From the NCBI GenBank assembly GCA_024636075.1, contig JAGXHS010000137.1, positions 1-7,938 of the forward strand: DNA of 7,938 nucleotides, written 5' to 3'. Origin of the DNA: Propionibacteriaceae bacterium. Its GTDB lineage: Bacteria; Actinomycetota; Actinomycetes; Propionibacteriales; Propionibacteriaceae. Under the pieces are notes generated by a model. It was not told where the DNA came from, searched no databases, and saw only the letters and a program-made list of their open reading frames with translations. Position numbers and translations under genes: made by a program. Positions 1-6,521 of this stretch are shown piece after piece. The stretch's first letter is position 1. Every line of letters starts with the position of its first letter.

Positions 1-921
1 ATCGCCGTGGTCAGACGCGCTGTCACTGCTACCGGACTGGACGTCGAGGTTCGGGCCGTCTCCAACTGGACCACGGCTCCGGCTGGCCCCGGCGTCATCG
101 ACGTGCTCGACATCGACGTGCTGGGCGACGACCTGCCGGACTGGGGTGTTGTCGACGGACGAGCAGGGCGGGCAGCCGTCACCGCCATCGAGATCGCCAC
201 GAAGGCCGCGATGGCCGAGCAGATCGCGGGCATCGTCACCGGGCCGATCAACAAGGAAGCCATCTGGGCTGCGGGCAGCAAGTTCCTGGGGCACACCGAG
301 ATGCTCGGGGACCTGACCGGAGTGACGGAGCAGGACACCATGTTCGTGGTGCGCAACTCCCGCCACGGCGGCCACCACCTTCGGATCTTCTTCGCCACCC
401 GTCACATGTCGCTGCGCAATGCCGTCGACGCCATCACCGTGGAGAACCAGGTGGCATCCATCAAACGTGCCGCGACGGCGCTGCGGGTCTTCGGCGTGGA
501 CGAGCCACGCCTGGCCACGGCCGCGATCAACCCACACGGTGGAGAGAACGGGCACTTCGGTGACGAGGAGATCAAGATTCTGCGGCCGGCAGTCGAGCAG
601 GCCAGCTCCGAAGGAATCAACGTCACCGGCCCGATCCCGGCCGATTCGGTGTTCCATCACGGGTTGATCGGCCGCTACGACGGCGTGCTGTCCCAGTACC
701 ACGACCAAGGTCACATCGCAGCCAAGACCTACGACTTCGACGGAACGATCTCGGTCACAGTGGGGCTGCCGATCCTGCGCACCTCGGTGGATCACGGCAC
801 GGCCTTCGACATCGCCGGCAGCGGGAAGGCCGATCACCACACCATGCTCTCGGCCTACCTGGCCGCCGTTGACTACGCCCCGTTCGTCGACCGAATCCGC
901 GCCGAGTACCTGCCCGGCTGA
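1..921 (+). CDS. pdxA: PdxA-family NAD-dependent 4-phosphate dehydrogenase, 5' end missing
   Basis: The reading frame is open from base 1 and ends at the TGA at 919-921. The N-terminal part of the family, including the usual GDPxGIGPE region, lies outside the window, so the GTG at 7 is not the true start. Numbering residues from that GTG, the family signatures are GHTE (95-98), INPHGGENG (174-182), GPIPADSVF (208-216), YHDQGH (231-236) and RTSVDHGTAFDIAG (258-271). His133, His232 and His263 match the three metal-ligand histidines of PdxA. Classical PdxA oxidises 4-phosphohydroxy-L-threonine, with decarboxylation, in the DXP-dependent route to pyridoxal phosphate. Relatives called PdxA2 act on D-threonate or D-erythronate 4-phosphate. 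The sequence DQGHIAAK, where E. coli PdxA has DQGLPVLK, and the probable actinobacterial host (most of which make PLP with PdxS/PdxT) lead me to favour a PdxA2-like catabolic role. The family is sure; the substrate is not. The partner kinase expected for PdxA2 (DUF1537 type) would lie beyond the window edge. Confidence 0.9.
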   Translation: MAVVRRAVTATGLDVEVRAVSNWTTAPAGPGVIDVLDIDVLGDDLPDWGVVDGRAGRAAVTAIEIATKAAMAEQIAGIVTGPINKEAIWAAGSKFLGHTEMLGDLTGVTEQDTMFVVRNSRHGGHHLRIFFATRHMSLRNAVDAITVENQVASIKRAATALRVFGVDEPRLATAAINPHGGENGHFGDEEIKILRPAVEQASSEGINVTGPIPADSVFHHGLIGRYDGVLSQYHDQGHIAAKTYDFDGTISVTVGLPILRTSVDHGTAFDIAGSGKADHHTMLSAYLAAVDYAPFVDRIRAEYLPG

Positions 922-1083
922 GAAATCCGGCAGTTCGCTTCGACAGGTGCGATCCAGCTGGTCACCTCCCGGGTCGACGATCTGGCCCGCATGCTGGATG
1001 CCTCGTTGGCAACGATCCAGCCAGACCTGGAGAACCTGGAGGCCCCGGTCCTGTGCGCCGAGGCTCTGCCGTATGCCAGCTGA
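922..1083 (+). pseudogene. Coding-like remnant without a start, in frame after the pdxA-like stop
   Basis: Directly after the TGA of the PdxA-like gene, the same frame stays open for 53 codons to a TGA at 1081-1083. By hand count, GC at codon positions 1, 2 and 3 is about 70, 45 and 81 percent, the pattern of real coding DNA in this genome. The translation has normal protein composition, for example LVTSRVDDLARMLDASLATI followed by QPDLENLEAPVLCAEALPYAS. There is no start codon before the Met at 991 and no ribosome binding site ahead of it. The most economical reading is the 3' end of a decayed or deleted gene. Other options are a former C-terminal extension of the PdxA-like protein, or a sequence error at the 919-921 stop. 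I do not recognise the family. An open stretch of this length could arise by chance in GC-rich DNA; the codon-position bias is the main evidence. Confidence 0.4.
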
Positions 1084-1106
1084 CTCGCATCGCAGCTTCC
1101 CCGCAA

Positions 1107-1126
1107 TCTGCCCTCGTCCGGGCAGA
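1107..1126 (+). terminator. Hairpin, possible terminator upstream of the mscS-like gene
   Basis: TCTGCCC (1107-1113) and GGGCAGA (1120-1126) form a perfect 7-bp inverted repeat around the loop TCGTCC. It lies in the non-coding gap between the pdxA-side genes and the channel gene, where a terminator is expected. No run of T follows. That weakens the call, although actinobacterial terminators often lack a T tract. Confidence 0.35.
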
Positions 1127-1201
1127 ATGACAGGTACCGGGGGCTTCCTGGACTCCCGGCCGCGACGAGCTGAACCATCTGGGCACTGAATGGAGTGACG
1201 A

Positions 1202-2047
1202 GTGAATCCCGAGATCACCTGGACCATGGTGCTCAACGCACTCACCGTGTTGGCGGTCGCCATCGTCATCGGTTGGGTGGTGAGGTTCGCGGTCAGACGG
1301 CTTCTCCTCTGGCGGGGACGCGGCACCAGCTCGTCGAGGGTGTTCTCCCAAGTGGCGCGCTGGATCGTGCTGCTCCTCGGCCTTGCCACCGCTCTGACTG
1401 TCGTCTTCCCCAGTGTGCAGCCAGTCGACGTACTTGGCGGTGTCACCATCATTTCCATCGCCGCTGGTATCGCCTTCCAGACTGTCCTTGGCAACATGTT
1501 CGCCGGTTTGGTGCTCTTGGCTCAGGACCGGTTTCGGATCGGCGACCAGATCCACGTCAGGGACATCCAGGGCACGGTGCAGTCCATCGGGCTCAGCTCC
1601 ACAGTCGTGAAAACCTTCGACGCTCGGCTGGTGGTGATCCCCAACGTCGTGGTGCACACAGACGTGGTGACGGTCCAAACGGGCTACGAAGTGATCCGCT
1701 CGAGTGTGGAGATCAGTCTGGATGAGGAGACCGACCTGCTGCTGGCTCGTCAGGTGGCCGTCGAGGCGATGGAACTGACGCCAGGCATCCACACCGACCC
1801 AGCACCCAGCGCCCTGCTCACCACGGTGGGCGCGGCAACGGTCACTCTGGAGTTGCGTTTCTGGTCGGGCGCACGCCAACTCGAGACGAATGAGGCCCGC
1901 GACGCGGTGATCCTCCACGTCCTGTCCGCCTTCATCGAACGCGGCGTGAAGACCGGCTCGGACGCTGTTGTCATCGAACCGGGCCCACAGATGAAGGCGA
2001 TGGTCTCAGGCGCCACAACCGCTGATCCGCGCTCCCTCGACGACTGA
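1202..2047 (+). CDS. MscS-family small-conductance mechanosensitive channel
   Basis: This 281-residue protein matches the length of E. coli MscS (286). It is an inner-membrane channel family that opens under membrane tension and releases small solutes on osmotic downshock. Three hydrophobic segments are visible: about 8-28, 53-69 and 77-107. The last is the pore-lining TM3, rich in Gly and Ala (GGVTIISIAAGIAFQTVLGN), and runs into the conserved LLAQDRFRIGDQIHV start of the beta domain. VIPN at 145-148 is the family's (I/V)PN motif. Residues from about 165 to 260 form the mixed alpha/beta cytoplasmic vestibule. The start is GTG at 1202, preceded by GGAG at 1192-1195 with a 6-base spacer. Its stop lies 16 bases from the stop of the convergent ROK kinase gene. 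I see no clear sigma-70 promoter in the gap before it. The family is secure; whether it gates like MscS or favours particular ions cannot be read from the sequence. Confidence 0.92.
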   Translation: MNPEITWTMVLNALTVLAVAIVIGWVVRFAVRRLLLWRGRGTSSSRVFSQVARWIVLLLGLATALTVVFPSVQPVDVLGGVTIISIAAGIAFQTVLGNMFAGLVLLAQDRFRIGDQIHVRDIQGTVQSIGLSSTVVKTFDARLVVIPNVVVHTDVVTVQTGYEVIRSSVEISLDEETDLLLARQVAVEAMELTPGIHTDPAPSALLTTVGAATVTLELRFWSGARQLETNEARDAVILHVLSAFIERGVKTGSDAVVIEPGPQMKAMVSGATTADPRSLDD

Positions 2048-2063
2048 CACCAGGCACCGGACC

Positions 2064-3014
2064 TCAGCCGCCGAGCAGCAATCCGGCCCTGCCGAGAGCA
2101 GCTGCGCCGACGATCCCGGAGTAGTCCTCCAGTCCTGCCACGACGAACTCCACGGAATCCATCGGGACGAAGCAGTGAGGTTCCACCGCCGCCCACAATC
2201 GTTCGACCAGCTCCTCGCCCATCTTCTCCGCGAGGCCGCCGCCGATGACCACTCGATCAAGATCGAGCAGGCTCATCACCGAGGCGATGCCGACCGCCAC
2301 CGCCTCGACGGCCTCACCGAAGAGCCGAACCGCCAGCGCGTCCTCGTTCTTGAGGGCTTTGACCCACACCGACGAGGTGGCCCGGTCCTTGCCCTTGTCC
2401 TCCATGATGGAGAAGAGGGTGGTACTTGCCGCTCCCCCGTCCACGGCGCGCCGAGCGGTGTCCTCCATGCTGTTGCGTCCGGCATAGGCCTCGATGCAGC
2501 CTCGGTGCCCACAGCCGCACTGGGCGCCGCCGGGTCGCACGATCATGTGGCCGAACTCGCCCGCGTGGCCGGTTGTGCCGTTGTAGGGACGGCCACCGAG
2601 GATCAGACCACCGCCGATTCCGGTTCCCATCCAGACGCCGAGCAGGTTCTGTGATCCCTTTCCGGCGCCGGCGCTCCATTCCCCGAGCACCGCTACGTTG
2701 ACGTCATTGCCGACCTCGACGGGTATCTCCAGAGTCGTGGCGAGAAGCGCCTTCAGGTTCACCGATTTCTGCCAGCCCTCCAGGTTCGGTGGCGTGGTGA
2801 CGACTCCGGCGTTGACCGGACCGGGGATACCCACACCGATGCCATCCACCTCCGCACCGAGTTCCTCCAACAACCCCTTGATGGCCTCGGCGACAGCCTC
2901 TGGTCCCTCAGTGGGCGTGGGGACCTTCACGCTGTCGCCGACGCTGTGATCGTCATCGACGATGGCACCCTCGATGTTCGTCCCGCCTATGTCGATCCCG
3001 GCAACAACTGCCAT
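2064..3014 (-). CDS. ROK-family sugar kinase, glucokinase-like
   Basis: The 316-residue protein has the full set of ROK (repressor, ORF, kinase) motifs. The N-terminal phosphate-binding DIGGTN is at 8-13, GIPGPV at 62-67, and GNDVNVAVLGEW at 102-113 holds the probable catalytic Asp104. GTGIGGGLILGG at 130-141 is the second ATP-binding loop, and HAGEFGH at 150-156 holds substrate and zinc ligands. Cys166, Cys168 and Cys173 in CGCGHRGC, together with His156, form the ROK zinc site. There is no N-terminal helix-turn-helix, so this is a kinase, not a ROK repressor. It most likely phosphorylates glucose or a related hexose in the cytoplasm, using ATP or possibly polyphosphate. Other hexoses or N-acetylmannosamine cannot be excluded. 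The ATG at 3014 was chosen because AGGAGG lies 4 bases upstream; a longer in-frame start at 3059 would add 15 residues that resemble no ROK N-terminus. The 118-base gap before it may hold its own promoter. Confidence 0.9.
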   Translation of the reverse strand: MAVVAGIDIGGTNIEGAIVDDDHSVGDSVKVPTPTEGPEAVAEAIKGLLEELGAEVDGIGVGIPGPVNAGVVTTPPNLEGWQKSVNLKALLATTLEIPVEVGNDVNVAVLGEWSAGAGKGSQNLLGVWMGTGIGGGLILGGRPYNGTTGHAGEFGHMIVRPGGAQCGCGHRGCIEAYAGRNSMEDTARRAVDGGAASTTLFSIMEDKGKDRATSSVWVKALKNEDALAVRLFGEAVEAVAVGIASVMSLLDLDRVVIGGGLAEKMGEELVERLWAAVEPHCFVPMDSVEFVVAGLEDYSGIVGAAALGRAGLLLGG

Positions 3015-3018
3015 CGTT

Positions 3019-3024
3019 CCTCCT
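3019..3024 (-). promoter_or_regulatory. Ribosome binding site that sets the ROK kinase start
   Basis: On the minus strand AGGAGG is followed by AACG and then ATG (3014-3012). This is a full match to the Shine-Dalgarno consensus. It decides between this ATG and the longer in-frame option at 3059. Confidence 0.85.
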
Positions 3025-3132
3025 GTGGTGGTCCACTTCTTCTCCGGCTCACCAGTCAACCTGATGCGGTGGCAGCACGCAGGTGTTCATGGAAGTCTCG
3101 CCGCTGATGGTCCGGCGATCCCCCGCGGCGCT

Positions 3133-3759
3133 CTAGAAAGACCTGCGGTTGATCCAGAACGCATCCGTGACGACCCGGGCCATCACCAGCATGAAGACCA
3201 ACACCTGGCCGGCATTGATGGAGATCCCCACCAGGTCGAGCACCTCAGCGATGCGATCCAGCATGCTTTGGCCGCTGCCAGTGCTGCTGCGCGACGTGAG
3301 GTGTCCATTGGCCACCACAAAGGCCATCAGACCCAGGGCGATCACCGACATCAATCTGGGCAACACCTGGGTGAGAGGGTCCCCTGGAAGCGTCGTCAAG
3401 GACTCACCGGAGTTGAACCATCCAGTGACCAACTCCGCTCCGCGGGCTGCGATGAGCAGGAATGCCGGCAGGAACCACTGCGCCACCCCGAAGTCAATGC
3501 CGAGCATGATTGCCAGCACGGAGCAGATGAGCAACAGGATGACCAGCAGTGGAAGGGCCCAGAACAGGAAGCGTCGGATGTTGGGTGGTAGCCCGTGGCC
3601 ACCTGCCGTGCGCGCCTGCACCACGGCTGCGATCACAGTGGTCACCGCATCCAGCCAGAGAAGCAACACCACGTTGCCGGGCGCCCAGCCCAAGGCCAGC
3701 AGCCCGGTCACAAGCACAATGTGCACGGCGATCGACCACCCCAACGACCTGAGAACCAT
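3133..3759 (-). CDS. Multi-pass membrane protein of unknown function, coupled to clpX
   Basis: This is a 208-residue hydrophobic protein with about six membrane-spanning segments, near residues 6-24, 27-48, 64-86, 92-112, 133-151 and 178-196. A polar loop with basic residues lies at about 49-63, and a Ser/Gly-rich loop followed by a short amphipathic stretch at 152-177. It has no signal peptide beyond its first helix and no catalytic motif that I can see. The region LGWAPGNVVLLLWLDAVTTV recalls DUF6498-type membrane proteins (a GW segment followed by an LYWLEN-like segment), but that assignment is weak. The ATG at 3759 comes only 11 bases after the clpX stop, with GGGG 5 bases upstream, so it probably shares the clpX transcript and is translationally coupled. 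That position suggests, but does not show, a link to membrane-protein quality control. Codon use resembles that of its neighbours, with no sign of recent transfer. Confidence 0.8.
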   Translation of the reverse strand: MVLRSLGWSIAVHIVLVTGLLALGWAPGNVVLLLWLDAVTTVIAAVVQARTAGGHGLPPNIRRFLFWALPLLVILLLICSVLAIMLGIDFGVAQWFLPAFLLIAARGAELVTGWFNSGESLTTLPGDPLTQVLPRLMSVIALGLMAFVVANGHLTSRSSTGSGQSMLDRIAEVLDLVGISINAGQVLVFMLVMARVVTDAFWINRRSF

Positions 3760-3770
3760 GGGTGCCCCGA

Positions 3771-5053
3771 TCAGGCAGACATCTCTCCCCGCGCGATCTG
3801 TGCGCGGGGAATGATCTCAGGAGTAGCCTCGCCACGCACCACTTCACCCGAGATGATCACTTGAGCGATGTCGTCCTGGCTCGGCACGTCGAACATCACG
3901 TCCAACAAGGTTTCTTCCAGAATCGCCCGCAGGCCGCGAGCGCCGGTCCCCCGCTCCAGCGCCTTGTCCGCCACAGCCTCGATGGCGTCGGCGGTGAACT
4001 CGAGCTGCACGCCGTCAAGGTCGAACAGCTTGCGGAACTGCTTCAGCAGGGCGTTGCGCGGCTCCACCAGGATCCGGATCAGCGCATCCTTGTCGAGCGC
4101 CGAGACGCTGGAGACCATCGGTAGACGCCCGATGAACTCCGGGATCAGACCGTACTTGTGCAGATCGTCGGGGCTGACCTCAGCGAAAGGGTCGACCTTC
4201 GAGGTGGATCGGACGCTCTCGTTGTTGTTGAAACCGAGTGGGCACTTGCCGATTCGGGCCTCAATGATGTGTTCCAAGCCGCTGAACGCGCCCCCCACGA
4301 TGAACAACACATTTGTGGTGTCGATTTGCAGGAACTCCTGATGCGGGTGTTTACGGCCTCCCTGGGGTGGCACGGACGCGGTGGTGCCCTCGAGGATCTT
4401 GAGCAGGGCCTGTTGGACACCCTCCCCGGACACGTCACGCGTGATGAGGGGTTCTCGCTCTTGCGCGCGACCTTGTCGATCTCGTCGATGTAGATGATCC
4501 CGGTCTCGGCCTTCTTCACGTCGAAGTCGGCCGCCTGGATGAGCTTCAGCAGGATGTTCTCCACGTCCTCACCGACGTAGCCGGCCTCGGTCAAAGCGGT
4601 CGCGTCGGCCATCGCGAACGGGACGTTGAGCATCTTGGCGAGCGTCTGGGCCAGATAGGTCTTGCCGCACCCAGTGGGGCCGATCAGCAGGATGTTGCTC
4701 TTGCCAAGCTCCACCGCGTCGTCATCGCCTTGCCGCTTGGTGGGGTTATTGGCATGCGCCTGCACCCGCTTGTAGTGATTGTAGACCGCCACGGCGAGGG
4801 TCTTCTTCGCTGATCCCTGGCCGATCACGTAGGAGTTGAGGAAGTCACGAATCTCCGCCGGTCGGGGCAACTCGTCCAACAGACCCGCGTCGGAGCCCTC
4901 AGAGAACTCCTCTTCGATGATCTCGTTGCACAGATCGATGCATTCGTCGCAGATGTAGACACCTGGACCGGCGATGAGTTTCTTGACCTGCTTCTGGCTC
5001 TTTCCGCAGAACGAACACTTGAACAGGTCACCGGATTCACCGATACGCGCCAT
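3771..5053 (-). CDS. clpX: ATP-dependent Clp protease ATP-binding subunit ClpX, interrupted by a one-base frameshift
   Basis: ClpX is the AAA+ hexamer that recognises tagged or damaged proteins, unfolds them and threads them into ClpP. The first frame encodes residues 1-203. It has the N-terminal zinc-binding domain (Cys13, Cys16, Cys35, Cys38), Walker A GPTGCGKT at 125-132, the pore loop GYVG at 158-161 and Walker B IIYIDEID at 186-193. A second frame then supplies the rest: SGEGVQQALLKILEGTTAS, the RKH pore loop (GGRKHPHQEF), LIPEFIGRLP with its conserved arginine, and sensor 2 GTGARGLR. Adding one base between 4445 and 4446 joins the two into 427 residues, close to the 426 of M. tuberculosis ClpX. 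As written, the first frame runs on out of register to a stop at 4145. The start is ATG at 5053, with GGAGGAG 6 bases upstream. ClpX is normally indispensable in actinobacteria, so a base-calling or assembly error is more likely than a true mutation. The gene follows clpP2 after 84 bases. Confidence 0.95.
4445..4446 (-). other. clpX: Frameshift site in clpX (one base missing)
   Basis: On the coding strand the sequence reads GAG AAC CCC TC then ATC ACG CGT GAC GTG TCC. The family reads ENPSITRDVS here, which needs a complete TCN serine codon. One base, most simply a C giving TCC, is missing between 4446 and 4445. Everything on both sides is intact ClpX. Confidence 0.9.
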
Positions 5054-5059
5054 TGACTT

Positions 5060-5066
5060 CTCCTCC
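5060..5066 (-). promoter_or_regulatory. Strong ribosome binding site of clpX
   Basis: The minus strand carries GGAGGAG, then AAGTCA, then the ATG of clpX. The match to the Shine-Dalgarno consensus is much better than at either clpP gene, so clpX translation is probably started independently and efficiently. Confidence 0.75.
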
Positions 5067-5094
5067 CCCCGTGTCTGCCAGCCTAACCCGCCGC

Positions 5095-5112
5095 TTCAGC
5101 CTGATGGCTGAA
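5095..5112 (-). terminator. Hairpin between clpP2 and clpX, possible attenuator or processing site
   Basis: TTCAGCC and GGCTGAA form a perfect 7-bp stem with a 4-base loop (TGAT on the plus strand, ATCA on the minus strand), 25 bases past the clpP2 stop. No T tract follows, so full termination is doubtful. It may act as a partial terminator or an mRNA-stabilising stem that sets the ratio of clpP to clpX message. Confidence 0.4.
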
Positions 5113-5137
5113 CGCGGGGCGGGTGGCGCAGAGATGT

Positions 5138-5785
5138 TCAGTTGGCGTCTTTGAGCGAGGTGAGAATGTCGTCGACGATGCCGTACTCGACCGCCTCCTG
5201 GGCGGTGAGGTACTTGTCGCGTTCGATGTCATGACTGACCTTTGCCACATCGTTACCGGTGTCCTCGGCGAGCATGCCCTCCATCAGGGAGCGGATCCGG
5301 AGGATCTCCCTGGCCTGGATCTCCAGGTCAGAGGACTGGCCGTAGCCACCCTCGGTCGCGGGCTGGTGGATCAGGATCCGCGAGTTGGGCAGCGCCAGTC
5401 GTTTGCCCTTGGTGCCAGCGGCCAGCAACACCGCTGCAGCTGAAGCAGCTTGCCCCAGGCACACGGTCTGGATGTCAGGCTTGATGTAACGCATCGTGTC
5501 GTAGATCGCAGTCAGTGCGGTGAACGAGCCACCGGGCGAGTTGATGTAGATCGAGATCTGACGTTCAGCGTCCATCGACTGCAGGCACAGCAACTGCGCC
5601 ATCACCGCGTTCGCGATGTCGTCGCTGATCGGGGTACCGAGGAAGATGATCCTGTCCTCGAACAGCTTCGTGTAGGGGTCGACTCGGCGCACACCGTAGC
5701 TGGTGCGTTCTTCCCATTGTGGGATGTAGTACTCCATCGAAGGCCCAGCAGGCGCCAGGCCACCGGGCAAGGTCGGGTAGCTCAT
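5138..5785 (-). CDS. clpP2: ATP-dependent Clp protease proteolytic subunit ClpP2
   Basis: This is the second of two serine peptidase (S14) subunits. In actinobacteria ClpP1 and ClpP2 each form a seven-membered ring, and the two rings stack into one mixed barrel that works with ClpX or ClpC1. The ATG at 5785 was chosen because GAGG lies 9 bases upstream; a GTG at 5800, overlapping the clpP1 stop as GTGA, would add five residues but has no visible ribosome binding site. With the shorter start the protein has 215 residues. Numbered that way, the triad is Ser115 (in GQAASAAAVLL), His140 (in ILIHQP) and Asp190 (in IERDKYL). The N-terminal part, YYIPQWEERTSYGV then DPYTKLFEDRIIFLG, closely resembles mycobacterial ClpP2, and QTVCLGQAASAAAVLLAAGT is nearly identical to it. 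Propeptide removal upstream of the axial loop is expected, but the cut site is not evident. The gene lies 11 bases after clpP1, so one transcript and coupled translation are likely. Confidence 0.95.
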   Translation of the reverse strand: MSYPTLPGGLAPAGPSMEYYIPQWEERTSYGVRRVDPYTKLFEDRIIFLGTPISDDIANAVMAQLLCLQSMDAERQISIYINSPGGSFTALTAIYDTMRYIKPDIQTVCLGQAASAAAVLLAAGTKGKRLALPNSRILIHQPATEGGYGQSSDLEIQAREILRIRSLMEGMLAEDTGNDVAKVSHDIERDKYLTAQEAVEYGIVDDILTSLKDAN

Positions 5786-5796
5786 GGTGGGGTTCC

Positions 5797-6426
5797 TCAC
5801 TGGTTCGGGGATTCGCTGGCGATTTGGCTGGCGCGCTCGTAGACATGGTCAATGAAGCCGTAGTCCAGGGCCTGTTCGGCCGTGAACCAGCGGTCACGGT
5901 CGGAATCGGCTTCGATCTGATCGAGCGTCTGGCCGGTGTGCTCGGAGATCAACCGAGCCATCGTGCTCTTGATGTGCAGCGACTGCTCCGCCTGGATCCG
6001 GATGTCGGAGGCGGTGCCGCCGAGGCCGCCGGAGGGCTGGTGCATCATGATCCGGCTGTGCGGCAGGGCGAAGCGCTTGCCTGGATGCCCGGCACTCAGA
6101 AGGAATTGGCCCATCGATGCGGCCAGGCCCATCGCCACGGTGGCGACATCGTTGCTGATCCACTGCATGGTGTCAAAGATCGCCATCCCTGAATCAACCG
6201 ACCCGCCAGGCGAGTTGATGTACAGGTAGATGTCCTTGTGCGGATCCTCGGCATTCAGCAGCAGCATCTGGGCGCAGATCGCGTTGGCGTTCTCGTCCTT
6301 CACTTCGGAACCGAGGAAGATGATGCGGTTGGCCAACAGTGCCTGGTACACGTTGTCGGTCATGCCGATGCCCCCCGAGGAGCCACCAGCAGCGCGGATT
6401 GTCTGTTCGGATGGAATTACGTTCAC
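5797..6426 (-). CDS. clpP1: ATP-dependent Clp protease proteolytic subunit ClpP1
   Basis: This is the first proteolytic subunit of the ClpP1P2 protease, 209 residues from a GTG start at 6426. The catalytic triad is complete: Ser104 (in LAASMGQFLL), His129 (in IMMHQP) and Asp178 (in DSDRDRW), with the spacing seen in B. subtilis ClpP. TDNVYQALLANRIIFLGSEV and NSPGGSVDSGMAIFDTM are the usual ClpP1 landmarks. The first 21 residues are a low-complexity, Gly/Ser-rich leader that may be a propeptide. A TAG lies two codons upstream of the GTG, so the protein cannot start earlier in this frame. Starting instead at the ATG at 6363, which follows a run of G, would remove the leader and give 188 residues, also plausible. 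The GTG has no properly spaced ribosome binding site, but a -10-like box lies 7 bases upstream, which would fit a leaderless message. It heads the clpP1-clpP2-clpX cluster. In many actinobacteria the trigger factor gene lies upstream; here a transporter gene does. Confidence 0.95.
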   Translation of the reverse strand: MNVIPSEQTIRAAGGSSGGIGMTDNVYQALLANRIIFLGSEVKDENANAICAQMLLLNAEDPHKDIYLYINSPGGSVDSGMAIFDTMQWISNDVATVAMGLAASMGQFLLSAGHPGKRFALPHSRIMMHQPSGGLGGTASDIRIQAEQSLHIKSTMARLISEHTGQTLDQIEADSDRDRWFTAEQALDYGFIDHVYERASQIASESPNQ

Positions 6427-6433
6427 CCTCTAG

Positions 6434-6461
6434 AACCTACCGGGCCGTGACGACAAAACAA
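6434..6461 (-). promoter_or_regulatory. Possible clpP1 promoter, consistent with a leaderless transcript
   Basis: On the minus strand TTGTTT (6461-6456) and TAGGTT (6439-6434) are separated by 16 bases. TAGGTT fits the actinobacterial TANNNT -10 pattern; the -35 match is only 3 of 6. The GTG of clpP1 begins 7 bases after the -10 box, where transcription would start. This would explain why the GTG lacks a spaced Shine-Dalgarno sequence. The proposal rests on pattern alone. Confidence 0.35.
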
Positions 6462-6521
6462 TGAGTGTCCAGCGCGTTTCGCTCTCGGCTGTGCACCGGA
6501 GGTGAATGAGCGGTTGGTGGG

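Noticed and set aside
1190..1198. Three-codon ORF (ATG GAG TGA) overlapping the mscS ribosome binding site, considered as a regulatory start-stop element
   Set aside because: It has no ribosome binding site of its own, and such triplets arise often by chance. Nothing else supports it.
962..1918. Long minus-strand open frame (318 codons) opposite the mscS-like gene
   Set aside because: Its composition (His, Asp, Gly and Arg rich, no domain) is that of a shadow frame in GC-rich DNA, and it overlaps a clear MscS gene for nearly its whole length.
3029..3054. TTGACT as a -35 box for the ROK kinase gene
   Set aside because: The -35 match is good (5 of 6), but I find no TANNNT-like -10 at suitable spacing, so no promoter is called.
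3098..3131. CGCCGC/GCGGCG repeat after the membrane-protein gene, considered as a terminator
   Set aside because: The arms are 6 bp around a loop of about 20 bases with no T tract. Pairs like this are frequent in GC-rich DNA.
4431..4433. Internal GTG as a genuine start for a separate short ClpX C-terminal protein
   Set aside because: It is the conserved valine codon of TRDVSGEG, has no ribosome binding site, and the preceding codons ATC ACG CGT GAC are still ClpX sequence. A frameshift explains it better.
6466..6478. Inverted repeat AGCG-N5-CGCT upstream of clpP1, considered as a ClgR operator
   Set aside because: As I recall it, the ClgR box has the opposite arrangement (CGC-N5-GCG with flanking conserved bases). 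This one has 4-bp arms only and could easily arise by chance.
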